From Burkholderiales bacterium (lineage in GTDB: Bacteria > Pseudomonadota > Gammaproteobacteria > Burkholderiales > Burkholderiaceae_C), in NCBI GenBank assembly GCA_021414305.1, contig JAIOOS010000013.1, forward strand, positions 124,001-188,000: a DNA stretch of 64,000 nt. The letters run 5' to 3'. The position numbers were made by a program, and so were the translations under genes. Below, piece by piece: positions 8,714 through 16,803 of the stretch; the first letter of the stretch is position 1, and every line of letters starts with the position of its first letter. Below the pieces are notes generated by a model. The model saw only the letters and a list, made by a program, of their open reading frames with translations, searched no databases and was not told the DNA's origin.

Positions 8714-9145
8714 CTAGGGGTTCAGCTCGGCGAGTGTCAGCGGGTCGCCCTCGGCCGCGTAGAAGCGGGCGAGCACCTCGGCGAACTCGGGCTCCTCGGG
8801 CGCGACGGCAGCGAACAGCGTCATGCAGGAGCGCAGCTTCAGGTCATCGGGCGAGCCGAAGATCTCGTGCGCCGTCTTGCCGCGTGTCGCGAGGACGAGG
8901 CGCGCGCATTGCCTCAGGCGTTCGCCGAGCACGGGGTGCTGCCAGTAGGCGGCGGCCTCGGTGCGATCGGCGAGGCCGTAGAACCGCGCCGTGCCGCTGC
9001 GGCCGAGCGCCCTGAGCTGCGGAAAGATGAACCACATCCAGTGGCTGCTCTTGCGGCCGGCACGGAGCTCGGCGAGAACGGATTCGTAGACGGCGGCCTG
9101 GGCTTCGACGAATCGGGCCAGGCCGGGCGGCGGGTCGGAACGCAT
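8714..9145 (-). CDS. DUF1810 family protein
   Basis: A 143-residue small cytoplasmic protein. The family signature is clear: LARFVEAQAAVYESVLAELRAG, then SHWMWFIFPQLRALGRS, ARFYGLADRTEAAAYWQHP, and SPDDLKLRSCMTLFAAVAP near the end. DUF1810 proteins are widespread and their biochemical role is not settled. ATG 9145 was chosen although the frame is open to 9307, because the family begins here and TATCGT lies six bases upstream, in the leaderless arrangement. It is directly upstream of, and likely co-transcribed with, the Bug receptor, which gives no clear functional hint. Confidence 0.88.
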   Translation of the reverse strand: MRSDPPPGLARFVEAQAAVYESVLAELRAGRKSSHWMWFIFPQLRALGRSGTARFYGLADRTEAAAYWQHPVLGERLRQCARLVLATRGKTAHEIFGSPDDLKLRSCMTLFAAVAPEEPEFAEVLARFYAAEGDPLTLAELNP

Positions 9146-9151
9146 GGCCCG

Positions 9152-9157
9152 ACGATA
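9152..9157 (-). promoter_or_regulatory. Putative -10 box, leaderless start of DUF1810 gene
   Basis: TATCGT on the minus strand, six bases before ATG 9145, with no Shine-Dalgarno between. Transcription starting about seven bases after the box would begin at the ATG. The -35 is not evident. Confidence 0.35.
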
Positions 9158-9363
9158 CGCGCGGCGCCCACGCTTGCCCACATTCGGCCGACGACGAGCC
9201 CGAGCTGTGGGCCCCGTCCCAAGCGCCCGAATCACGTCGACGCGGGTCCTCGGGTATGCACGGATGCCAGGCACTATCCACGACGAGAGTGCGGTTCCAG
9301 AATGCACGCAGGGTCGTCGCTCGGTCCCTTGCGAAACGACTCGCCTTGCTGGAGGAACACGAC

Positions 9364-10959
9364 ATGTGCAGACTCTGTGACGAAGGACGGCCGCAAGACC
9401 ATTCGAGCTCGCGCCGCAATTTCCTGAAGACCGCGGCGGTGGCCGGGGTCTCCGCCTCCGCCCTCGACCTGCTGCTTGCCGGCCAGGCCCGGGCGAGCGA
9501 GGAGCGGGAGCCCGAGGACACCGGCCGGCGCGGCCGGCGCTACGTGATCCGCGGCGGCGCGGTGATGTCGATGGACCCGGCGGTCGGCGACTTCGCGCAG
9601 GCCGACGTACTGGTCGAAGGCAAGAAGATCGTCGCCATCGGGCGCAGCCTGGCCACCGGCGACGCGACCGTGATCGACGCGCGCGGCCGGATCGTCATGC
9701 CCGGCTTCATCGACACGCACCACCACCAGTTCGAGACCGCGCTGCGCAGCTTCCTCGCAAACGGGGTGCTCATCAACGACGGCTCGGGCTCGGTGAGCGG
9801 CAGCACCACCTACTTCGAATACATCCTGCTGAAGTTCGCGCCGGTGTACCGGCCGCAGGACGTGTACATCAACGAGCTGTTCGGCGGCCTGAGCCAGCTC
9901 GACGCGGGCGTGACGACGGTGCACGACGTCTCGCAGATCCACCACTCGCCGCAGCACTCGGACGCCGCCATCCAGGCGCTCTTCGATACCGGGCGCCGAG
10001 CCGCCTTCGGCTATTTCGAGAGTGCGGGCGCGAACATCCTCGGCACCAACCCCGGCAACCAGTATCCGACCGATGCGCCGCGCATCAAGAACCAGTGGTT
10101 CTCGTCGAGCGACCAGCTCGTCCACATGATCATGGGCGGCGAGGTCTATCTCGGCGACCCGACGACCGACCTGTCCTGGACGATCGGCCGGCAGCTCGGG
10201 TTGCAGATCGCCGCGCACATCCTCTCGCCGTTCGGCATCCGTCCGATCTTCGACAAGCTGGCGGTCGGACAGGGTGGCAACGGCAGCATCGGCATCGGTC
10301 CGGACAACCTGTTCATCCACATGACCGGCATGGCCGACGCCGCCTGGCAGAAGGTCAAGGACGTCGGCGCGCAGGTCTCGCTCGCGGTGCCGATCGAGAT
10401 GAACATGCGCCACGGCATGCCGCCCATCCTGAAGATGCAGAGCCTGGGCATGGAGCCTTCGCTGAGCGTGGACGTGGAGTGCACGCTCACCGCCGACTTC
10501 TTCACGCAGATGCGCTCCACGATGAACGTGCAGCGCGCGCTCGTGAACCAGGCGATCCTCGAGCAGGGGAACTTCTATCCGCCCACCCAGTGGCCGACGC
10601 CCGCCCCGACCTTGCCGCCGCTGCTGACGGCGCGCGACGTGCTGCGCTACGCCACGATCAACGGCGCGAAGGGCCTGCGGCTGCAGAACAAGACCGGCTC
10701 GCTGACGCCCGGCAAGGAGGCCGACATCATCATCCTCGACTCGAGCGCGATCAACGTCGCGCCGCTGAACAACGTGCCGGGCGCGGTCGTCTCGCTGATG
10801 GAGCGCTCGAACGTCGAGACGGTGATCGTCGCCGGCAAGATCCGCAAGTGGAAGGGGCGGCTGCTCGGCGCCAACATCCCCGGGCTGCGCACGCAGCTCG
10901 AGGCCTCGCGCGACTACATCTTCACGGCGGCGGGCGTGCCACAGGACCTGTTCCGCTAG
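9364..10959 (+). CDS. Tat-exported amidohydrolase (metal-dependent hydrolase)
   Basis: A 531-residue member of the amidohydrolase superfamily (deaminase/cyclic amide hydrolase fold). It begins MCRLCDEG, followed by a twin-arginine signal SSRRNFLKTAAVAGVSASAL, so the folded enzyme should be exported. The metal site begins GFIDTHHHQFE (H119, H121) and later His/Asp positions are in FIHMTGMAD and CTLTADFF. The C-terminal beta-sandwich has GSLTPGKEADIIILD. Substrate is unknown. ATG 9364 has GGAGG (9351-9355) eight bases upstream, favouring it over the in-frame ATG at 9256. The preceding 218-base gap separates it from the divergent DUF1810 gene. Confidence 0.9.
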   Translation: MCRLCDEGRPQDHSSSRRNFLKTAAVAGVSASALDLLLAGQARASEEREPEDTGRRGRRYVIRGGAVMSMDPAVGDFAQADVLVEGKKIVAIGRSLATGDATVIDARGRIVMPGFIDTHHHQFETALRSFLANGVLINDGSGSVSGSTTYFEYILLKFAPVYRPQDVYINELFGGLSQLDAGVTTVHDVSQIHHSPQHSDAAIQALFDTGRRAAFGYFESAGANILGTNPGNQYPTDAPRIKNQWFSSSDQLVHMIMGGEVYLGDPTTDLSWTIGRQLGLQIAAHILSPFGIRPIFDKLAVGQGGNGSIGIGPDNLFIHMTGMADAAWQKVKDVGAQVSLAVPIEMNMRHGMPPILKMQSLGMEPSLSVDVECTLTADFFTQMRSTMNVQRALVNQAILEQGNFYPPTQWPTPAPTLPPLLTARDVLRYATINGAKGLRLQNKTGSLTPGKEADIIILDSSAINVAPLNNVPGAVVSLMERSNVETVIVAGKIRKWKGRLLGANIPGLRTQLEASRDYIFTAAGVPQDLFR

Positions 10960-10963
10960 GAGA

Positions 10964-11006
10964 GCGCTCGAGAAGGACGGGGCGCGAGCGCCGAGCTCAG
11001 CGCTCG
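10964..11006. other. Three-arm alternating hairpin between convergent genes
   Basis: GCGCTCG (10964-10970), CGAGCGC (10985-10991) and GCGCTCG (11000-11006) can form either of two mutually exclusive 7-bp stems sharing the middle arm. The element lies at the meeting point of the amidohydrolase and MFS genes, the last arm inside the MFS 3' end. There is no T-run, so a bidirectional terminator role is only a guess. Confidence 0.4.
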
Positions 11007-12577
11007 GCGATGTAGTGCTGCGTCGTCACCGCCTGGTCGGGCCGCAGGAACGAGCGCACCCGGGCCTCGAGTTCCTGGTCGGCCAGCGTGGCCCGCGCGC
11101 GCTGGTGCAGGTAGTCGGCCCACGAGGTGACGATGAAGCGCTCGACGTAGCGCGCCGGCTCGGCCAGGTCGCGGTACAGGCGCCAGAAGGTCGCGCCGTC
11201 GCGGCGGCGCGGCGCGCGCAGATGGCTTGCTGCCTCGAGGAAGGCGGCGACGTCTCCGGCACGAACGCGGTAGGCGATCTCCACCGCCACCGGGCCCGCC
11301 TCCGGCGAGGGCTCGTCGGCGATGACGAAGTCTTCCCACATCGTCACCACCTGCGTGACGTCGGAGGCCTCGCCCATGCGCAGCGGAAAGCGGCGCGCCA
11401 GCAGGGTGCCCGCGGCCATCAGCACCGCGGCGAGCGACAGCGCCACGGTGAGCCCGAACAGGTTGGAAACCGCACCCCAGACCGTCGAGCCGAGGGCGAA
11501 GGCCCCGAGCGCGCAAAGCACGTGCATCGACACCGCGCGGGCGCGCACCCAGGGGGGCGCGCTGGTCTGGGTGGCGGTGTTGAGGGTCGACATCACCGAC
11601 ATCCACGAGGCGCCGGCGAGCACCAGCGCCAGGTAGACGGCGACAGGCCAGGGCACGAAGGCCGCCACCAGCATGGCCGCGGCGAACACCAGGCAGCCGG
11701 CGTGCAGCAGCATCTCGAGGCCGAGGCGGGCGCGCAGGCGACCCAGCACCAGGCCGGCGCCGACCGCACCGGCGCCCAGGCAGCCCATCAGCAGGCCGAC
11801 GCCGGCGGCGCCGAGGCCGAGCTGGCGCTGGCCGATGACCGGCAGCAGCGCCCACAGGGACGAGCCGCTGCCGCTGTAGGCGGCGACACGCACGAGCTGC
11901 GCCAGCACCGCCTGCGAATGGCGGGCGAAGCGCAGCGCGCTCAGCATGCCGCCCCACAGGCGCTCGGCCGGCAGGCGCGAAGGCGGATGCGGCGCCGGCG
12001 GCCAGCGCCGCAGCGTGTGCGCGAGCAGCAGCGTGCTGGCGACGCAGAGCACGAAGTTCCACGCGCCGTTCAGCGCGAACACGAGGCCGGCGAGCGCCGG
12101 GCCGACCGCGCGGGCCGCGTTGTAGGCCAGGCCGACGAGCGTGATCGCCGGCGGCAACTGTTCACGCGGCACGGAATCGGCAAGGGTCGAGTTGTAGGCC
12201 GGCGAGAGCAGCGCCGTGCAGCAGCCGGCGACGAAGATGAAGAACATCAGCGTGCCCGGCCCGGCCCAGCCGGCGAACAGCAGCGCCGCGAGCAGCGCAC
12301 CCGCGGCCGCCTGGGTGAGCAGCGCCACGAGCATCAGCCGCCGGCGGTCGGCGATGTCGGCCAGCACGCCGGCCGGCAGGGAGAGCAGGAACATCGGCAG
12401 GAACACCGCCGTCTGCACCGCGGCGGCGAGGAAGTCCGAGCCGGTGAGCTCGATCATCATCCAGGCCGCCGCCATCACCTGCATCGCGTTGCCGATGAAG
12501 TAGACGCCGCCGCTCTGCCACAGCGCGCGGAACTGGCGATGCCGTAGGGTGCTCCACATCGCCGGCGGGGGGCTCAT
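10997..12577 (-). CDS. MFS exporter, EntS/MFS_3 family
   Basis: A 526-residue inner-membrane major facilitator protein. It begins MSPPPAMWSTLRHRQFRALW and has 10-12 hydrophobic helices (FIGNAMQVMAAAWMMIELTG, LSLPAGVLADIADRRRLML, the latter being the loop 2-3 motif). The last 120 residues form the soluble C-terminal domain typical of PF05977 proteins (RRRDGATFWRLYRDLAEPARY, FIVTSWADYLHQRARAT). Relatives export siderophores or other small molecules; the substrate here is unknown. ATG 12577 fits the family and has GACAAT nine bases upstream. It is divergent from a Rieske oxygenase gene with only 40 bases between starts, so the two promoters must overlap. Confidence 0.88.
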   Translation of the reverse strand: MSPPPAMWSTLRHRQFRALWQSGGVYFIGNAMQVMAAAWMMIELTGSDFLAAAVQTAVFLPMFLLSLPAGVLADIADRRRLMLVALLTQAAAGALLAALLFAGWAGPGTLMFFIFVAGCCTALLSPAYNSTLADSVPREQLPPAITLVGLAYNAARAVGPALAGLVFALNGAWNFVLCVASTLLLAHTLRRWPPAPHPPSRLPAERLWGGMLSALRFARHSQAVLAQLVRVAAYSGSGSSLWALLPVIGQRQLGLGAAGVGLLMGCLGAGAVGAGLVLGRLRARLGLEMLLHAGCLVFAAAMLVAAFVPWPVAVYLALVLAGASWMSVMSTLNTATQTSAPPWVRARAVSMHVLCALGAFALGSTVWGAVSNLFGLTVALSLAAVLMAAGTLLARRFPLRMGEASDVTQVVTMWEDFVIADEPSPEAGPVAVEIAYRVRAGDVAAFLEAASHLRAPRRRDGATFWRLYRDLAEPARYVERFIVTSWADYLHQRARATLADQELEARVRSFLRPDQAVTTQHYIAER

Positions 12578-12604
12578 CGAGGCCGGATTGTCCGCCTCAC
12601 CGGC

Positions 12605-12610
12605 TATCCT
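12605..12610 (+). promoter_or_regulatory. Putative -10 box, leaderless start of second Rieske gene
   Basis: TATCCT seven bases before ATG 12618, without a Shine-Dalgarno. The opposite-strand GACAAT for the divergent MFS gene lies 12 bases away (12587-12592), so the two promoters share the 40-base interval. Confidence 0.35.
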
Positions 12611-12617
12611 GACCGCC

Positions 12618-13730
12618 ATGAGCCCGGCCGCCCTCCCCTTCACGGTCGACCCGGACGTCACCCGGGCGCGCACGCTGCCGAGCGCGTTCTACCTCGATCC
12701 CGCCGTGCACGCGCTGGCGCGCGAGCGCGTGTTCGCGCGCAGCTGGCAGTGGCTGGGCGGCCTCGGCGACGTCGAGGCGCCTGGCTCGCTCTCGCCGCGG
12801 CAGATGCTCGCCGGTCACCTCGACGAGCCGCTGCTGCTCGCGCGCGACGCCGCCGGCGAGCTGCGCTGCCTTTCCAACGTCTGCACGCACCGCGGCAACA
12901 TCCTGGTGCGCGCGGCCTGTCGGGCCGAGCAGATCCGCTGCGGCTACCACTCGCGTCGCTTCGACCTCGGCGGGCGCATGACCTTCATGCCCGGCTTCGA
13001 GGGCGCGCAGGACTTCCCCGGCGCCTCGGACCATCTGCCGCGGGTTCCTTTCGGCGCCTTCGCCGGCCAGGCGTTCGCCTCGCTCGCACCGGCCGCGCCG
13101 TTCGAGTCCTTCTTCGGCGACATCGCGGCGCGCCTGGCGTGGCTGCCGTTCGAGCAGCTCCGCCACGATCCCGCGCGCGACCGCGATTTCGAGATCGCGG
13201 CGCACTGGGCCCTCTATGTCGAGAACTATCTCGAGGGCCTGCACATTCCCTTCCTCCATCCGGGCCTGAACCAGGTGCTCGACATGGAGCGCTACGGCTA
13301 CCACCTCGGCCGCTACGGCAACCTGCAGCTCGCGCTGGCGCGCGAAGGCGACGCCGCGTTCGATCTGCCCGCGACCTCGCCCGACCACGGCCAGCGGGTC
13401 GCCGCGTACTACTGGTGGGTGTTCCCGAACCTGATGCTGAATTTCTATCCCTGGGGCCTGTCCCTGAACCTGGTGCAGCCGCTCGCCGCCGACCGCACGC
13501 GGGTGAGCTTTCGCGGCTACGTGCTCGACGCCGACCTGATCGCCAGCGGCGCCGGCGCCGAGCTCGACCAGGTGGAGATGGAAGACGAGGCCGCGGTCGA
13601 GTCGGTGCAGCGCGGCCTGCGCTCGCGCCTCTACGGCAACGGCCGCTACTCGCCTACGCACGAGCGCGGGGTCCATCACTTCCATCGGCTGCTGTGCGAG
13701 TTTCTCGCGGAGCCGGGCGCTCGCGTCTAG
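12618..13730 (+). CDS. Rieske aromatic ring-hydroxylating oxygenase, alpha-subunit type
   Basis: A 370-residue two-domain oxygenase. Rieske ligands are C89/H91 (CTHRGN) and C108/H111 (CGYHSRRFDL), with 16 residues between the pairs. The catalytic domain has HWALYVENYLEGLHIPFLH, giving iron ligands H209 and H214; the third, acidic ligand is further on. This arrangement is closest to the choline/carnitine monooxygenase and related ring-hydroxylase alpha subunits. GYHSRRFDL, where most relatives have GYHGWxFdL, is a small departure. No beta subunit or reductase is adjacent. The next gene follows after 14 bases, so an operon is likely. The physiological substrate is unknown. Confidence 0.9.
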   Translation: MSPAALPFTVDPDVTRARTLPSAFYLDPAVHALARERVFARSWQWLGGLGDVEAPGSLSPRQMLAGHLDEPLLLARDAAGELRCLSNVCTHRGNILVRAACRAEQIRCGYHSRRFDLGGRMTFMPGFEGAQDFPGASDHLPRVPFGAFAGQAFASLAPAAPFESFFGDIAARLAWLPFEQLRHDPARDRDFEIAAHWALYVENYLEGLHIPFLHPGLNQVLDMERYGYHLGRYGNLQLALAREGDAAFDLPATSPDHGQRVAAYYWWVFPNLMLNFYPWGLSLNLVQPLAADRTRVSFRGYVLDADLIASGAGAELDQVEMEDEAAVESVQRGLRSRLYGNGRYSPTHERGVHHFHRLLCEFLAEPGARV

Positions 13731-13744
13731 GGCCCGCCAACGCC

Positions 13745-14476
13745 ATGGCAGGCTCGGCCGCGGAGCTGGCAAGGCACCTGGCGGTCGTCGACGCGGAGCG
13801 GCAGCGCCGGGCGGCGCAGCCGGGGCTGCCCGAGCGGGTGAATGCGCTCAAGGCGTTCCAGCAGCGCCGCTTCTCCCACACCTACACCGACCTGCTGGCC
13901 AGCCCGCGCTACGGCGCGGCCGCGCGCTACTTTCTCGACGAGCTGTACGGGCCGACCGACTTCACGCAGCGCGACGCCCAGTTCGCGCGCATCGCCCCGG
14001 CTGTCGCCCGCCTGTTCCCGGCCGAGGTGGCCGAGACGGTCGCGATCCTGGGCGAGCTGCATGCGCTCTCGGAGACGCTCGACACCGCTATGGGCCTGCA
14101 GCTCGCTGACGACAGGGTCACGCCCGCCGACTACATCGCCGCGTGGCAAGGCGTCGGCCGCGCCGCCGACCGCGAACAGCAGATCGGGCTGACGCTGCGC
14201 ATCGCCTCGCACCTCGACCGGATCACGCGCGTGCCGCTGCTGCGCAATGCCTTGCGCCTGATGCGCGGCCCGGCGCGCGCCGCCGGTCTGGGCGAACTGC
14301 AGCGCTCGCTCGAGAGCGGGTTCGACACCTTCCGGGCGATGAAGGGCGTGGACGAGTTCGTCGCGCTCATCAGTGCCCGCGAGCGCAAGCTGGCGGCAGC
14401 GCTGTTCGCCGCCGGCAGCGCCGACGACGCGTCTTCGATGGGTCGGGCCCTGGCCGAGTTGCCGCCCGTCGTGTGA
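13745..14476 (+). CDS. Uncharacterised helical protein of the FFLEELYGP-type family
   Basis: A 243-residue soluble, almost all-helical protein. I recognise the motif YFLDELYGPTDFTQRDAQF as typical of a conserved proteobacterial family without a known function, but cannot name a domain. Other features are FQQRRFSHTYTDLLASPRY near the N-terminus and a C-terminal run rich in Arg/Ala (LRLMRGPARAAGLGELQRSL). There is no signal peptide or membrane helix. It starts 14 bases after the Rieske gene, so it probably shares its transcript, but nothing in the sequence links the two mechanistically. Confidence 0.8.
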   Translation: MAGSAAELARHLAVVDAERQRRAAQPGLPERVNALKAFQQRRFSHTYTDLLASPRYGAAARYFLDELYGPTDFTQRDAQFARIAPAVARLFPAEVAETVAILGELHALSETLDTAMGLQLADDRVTPADYIAAWQGVGRAADREQQIGLTLRIASHLDRITRVPLLRNALRLMRGPARAAGLGELQRSLESGFDTFRAMKGVDEFVALISARERKLAAALFAAGSADDASSMGRALAELPPVV

Positions 14477-14514
14477 GCAGTGCGGCAGCGGCCGATCCTG
14501 GTGTGACCACCGGC

Positions 14515-14520
14515 TAAAGT
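14515..14520 (+). promoter_or_regulatory. Putative -10 box upstream of acyl-CoA ligase gene
   Basis: TAAAGT 90 bases before ATG 14611. It would give a leader of about 84 nt with a conventional GGAGA site. The -35 is unclear. Confidence 0.3.
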
Positions 14521-14610
14521 CCCTCTCGCTCGGTGGATGGAACCCATCTGTTCGAGGCGCCGGTCGCGGCCGGCTGATGCACGGCTGGACGACCCCAACC
14601 GGAGACGACG

Positions 14611-16293
14611 ATGACCCCCGCCAGGACGATCCTCGATCACGTCTACGACCACGAGGCGGCGCAGCCCGAGCGCATGTTCCTGACCCAGCCGCTGGGCGGT
14701 GGGCAAGTGGCCCACTACACCTGGCGCCAGGCGCTCGACGAAGCCCGACGGATGGCGGCGCACCTGAAGGAGCACGGCCTGAAGCCCGGCGAGTGCGTCG
14801 CCCTGCTGGCGAAGAACAGCGCCCACTTCATCCTCGCCGAGCTGGCGATCTGGATGGCCCGCGGCACCACGGTCGCGATCTTCCCCACCGAGACCGCCGA
14901 CAACCTGCGCTACGTGCTGCAGCACTGCGAGGCGCGGGTGCTCTTCATCGGCAAGCTCGACGACTGGGCGACCCAGCAGGCCGGCGTGCCGGCCGGCCTC
15001 AGCTGCATCGCGCTGCCGCTCTCGCCCGCGACCGGCATCGAGACCTGGGATGGGGTCGTGGCGCGCACCGCGCCGCTGCCCGGGCGACCCGCGCGCGGCG
15101 CCGACGAGCTGGCGATGCTGCTCTACACCTCGGGCTCCACCGGCCAGCCGAAGGGCGTGATGCAGACCTTCGGCGCCGTGACCGCGGTGGCGCAGGCGAT
15201 CGTCGACAAGGGCGTGCAGGAGGACGGCGGCGCGCTCCTCGACCACCGGGCCCTGTCGTACCTGCCGCTGGCGCACTGCTTCGAGCGCGCCTGGGTCGAG
15301 TGCGCGGCCCTGCTCAGCGGCCGCGGCCACCTGTTCTTCACCGAGTCGCTGGCCACCTTCATGGAGGACCTGAAGCGCGCACGGCCCACGACCTTCGTCT
15401 CGGTGCCGCGCCTGTGGAGCAAGTTCCAGCAGGGCGTGTTCGCGCACATGCCGCCGGCCCAGCTCGAGGCGATGCTCGACAACCCGGCGATGGCCGCGGC
15501 CGTCGGCAAGAAGGTGCTCGCGAGCCTGGGCCTCGACGCCGTGCTGCGCGCCGGCACCGGCTCGGCGCCGATGCCGCCGGCCCTGATGACCTGGTATCGC
15601 CGCCTCGGCCTGGCCCTCTACGACGGCTACGCGATGACCGAGGACTTCGCCTATTCGCACAGCTCCACCGCCGAGGCGCATGCGCCGGGACGGGTGGGCC
15701 GGCCGAACCCCGGCGTGCAGACGCGGCTGGCCGAAGACGGCGAGATCCTGGTCAAGTCGCCGGGACGGATGGCGGGCTACTTCAAGGACCCGGCGCTGAC
15801 GGCCGAAAGCTTCACCGCCGACGGTTACTTCCGGACCGGCGACCTCGGCCGCTACGACGAGCGAGGCCTGCTCGAGCTGACCGGCCGCAAGAAGGAGCTG
15901 TTCAAGACGACCAAGGGCAAGTACGTGGCGCCGGCGCCGATCGAGGGGCGGCTGGCGGCGCACCCGATGGTCGAGATGGCGCTGGTGGCGGGCTCGGGCC
16001 AGCCGGCGGCGCATGCCCTGGTCATGCTCGACGAGAACCTGCGACCGCGCGTGGCCGACGCCGCGGTGCGGGCGCAGGTCGAAAGCGAGCTGGGCGCCCT
16101 GCTGGCACAGGTGAACTCGGCCGTCGCCAGCCACGAGCACCTGCAGTTCATCGTCGTCGCGCGCGAGCCCTGGACGATGGCCAACGGCTGCCTGACGCCG
16201 ACCATGAAGATCAGGCGCAGCCGCATCGAGGCGAGCGTGGCGGAGGCGGTGACAGGCTGGTACGAGGCGCCGGGGCCGGTGGTCTGGGCCTGA
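14611..16293 (+). CDS. AMP-binding long-chain acyl-CoA synthetase
   Basis: A 560-residue adenylate-forming enzyme that activates a carboxylic acid with ATP and CoA. The P-loop is LLYTSGSTGQPKGVMQTFG (about residues 170-188). YLPLAHCFERAW and PTTFVSVPRLWSKFQ are typical of the long-chain (ACSL/FadD15-like) branch. The A5 region reads YDGYAMTEDFAYSH, where many relatives have GYGxTE. The hinge is GYFRTGDLGRYDERG and the C-terminal lid GRKKELFKTTKGKYVAPAPIE, with the Lys-rich core intact. GGAGA precedes the ATG. It follows the Rieske/hypothetical pair by 134 bases, with its own possible promoter. Fatty or aryl-aliphatic acid activation is likely; chain length is not resolved. Confidence 0.9.
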   Translation: MTPARTILDHVYDHEAAQPERMFLTQPLGGGQVAHYTWRQALDEARRMAAHLKEHGLKPGECVALLAKNSAHFILAELAIWMARGTTVAIFPTETADNLRYVLQHCEARVLFIGKLDDWATQQAGVPAGLSCIALPLSPATGIETWDGVVARTAPLPGRPARGADELAMLLYTSGSTGQPKGVMQTFGAVTAVAQAIVDKGVQEDGGALLDHRALSYLPLAHCFERAWVECAALLSGRGHLFFTESLATFMEDLKRARPTTFVSVPRLWSKFQQGVFAHMPPAQLEAMLDNPAMAAAVGKKVLASLGLDAVLRAGTGSAPMPPALMTWYRRLGLALYDGYAMTEDFAYSHSSTAEAHAPGRVGRPNPGVQTRLAEDGEILVKSPGRMAGYFKDPALTAESFTADGYFRTGDLGRYDERGLLELTGRKKELFKTTKGKYVAPAPIEGRLAAHPMVEMALVAGSGQPAAHALVMLDENLRPRVADAAVRAQVESELGALLAQVNSAVASHEHLQFIVVAREPWTMANGCLTPTMKIRRSRIEASVAEAVTGWYEAPGPVVWA

Positions 16294-16317
16294 GCTTGGA
16301 ACGGAGGTCGGCAGGTC

Positions 16318-16644
16318 TCAGGCGCCGCTCGAACCCTCGGGTTTGACCAAAGCGCCGGCGGCTTCACCGCCGAGCGCGCCGGCAACGGCGCCGACCGTGC
16401 CGCCGACGACCACGCCCAACGGCCCGCCCGCCACGACGCCGACGGCGGCGCCAGCGACTGCGCCGGCCATCATGCCGCCGCCGACGAGCACCGACTTGCC
16501 CTCGCGCTCGGCTTCCTCGGGCTGCAGCGCCTGCTGTGCCGCGGGCGTCGGGTCCTGCGAAGGAATGCCGTAGCCGGGACGGGCCTGCGCGGCGAGGTCT
16601 GCATCGACGGCGACGCTCGACGGCGTTGTGGAGGAGGGGTTCAT
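16318..16644 (-). CDS. Small glycine-zipper membrane protein
   Basis: A 108-residue protein. The first 50 residues are polar and Pro/Gln-rich (IPSQDPTPAAQQALQPEE). Residues about 52-98 are a glycine-zipper hairpin (GGGMMAGAVAGAAVGVVAGG, then VGAVAGALGGEAAGAL), the pattern of GxxxG membrane-packing helices seen in outer- or inner-membrane stress proteins. No signal peptide is evident. AAGGA precedes ATG 16644; the longer open frame to 16782 is unlikely to be used. It is downstream of the cyclase pair on the same strand with a 159-base gap holding a TATAAG box (minus strand, near 16700), so it probably has its own promoter. It converges with the acyl-CoA ligase gene. Confidence 0.75.
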   Translation of the reverse strand: MNPSSTTPSSVAVDADLAAQARPGYGIPSQDPTPAAQQALQPEEAEREGKSVLVGGGMMAGAVAGAAVGVVAGGPLGVVVGGTVGAVAGALGGEAAGALVKPEGSSGA

Positions 16645-16803
16645 GCGATGTCCTTGAGAGGTTGACGACGAAGCGGGCACGAGACCCGGGCCGAAACTAC
16701 TTATAAGGCTCGCACCCTCGCAGGCTTCGGCATCCTTGACGCCGCCTGGGTGTAGGACGGCGTCGGCGCCCGCGCTTCGCACTCGCAGCCGCCCGCTTGC
16801 GGA

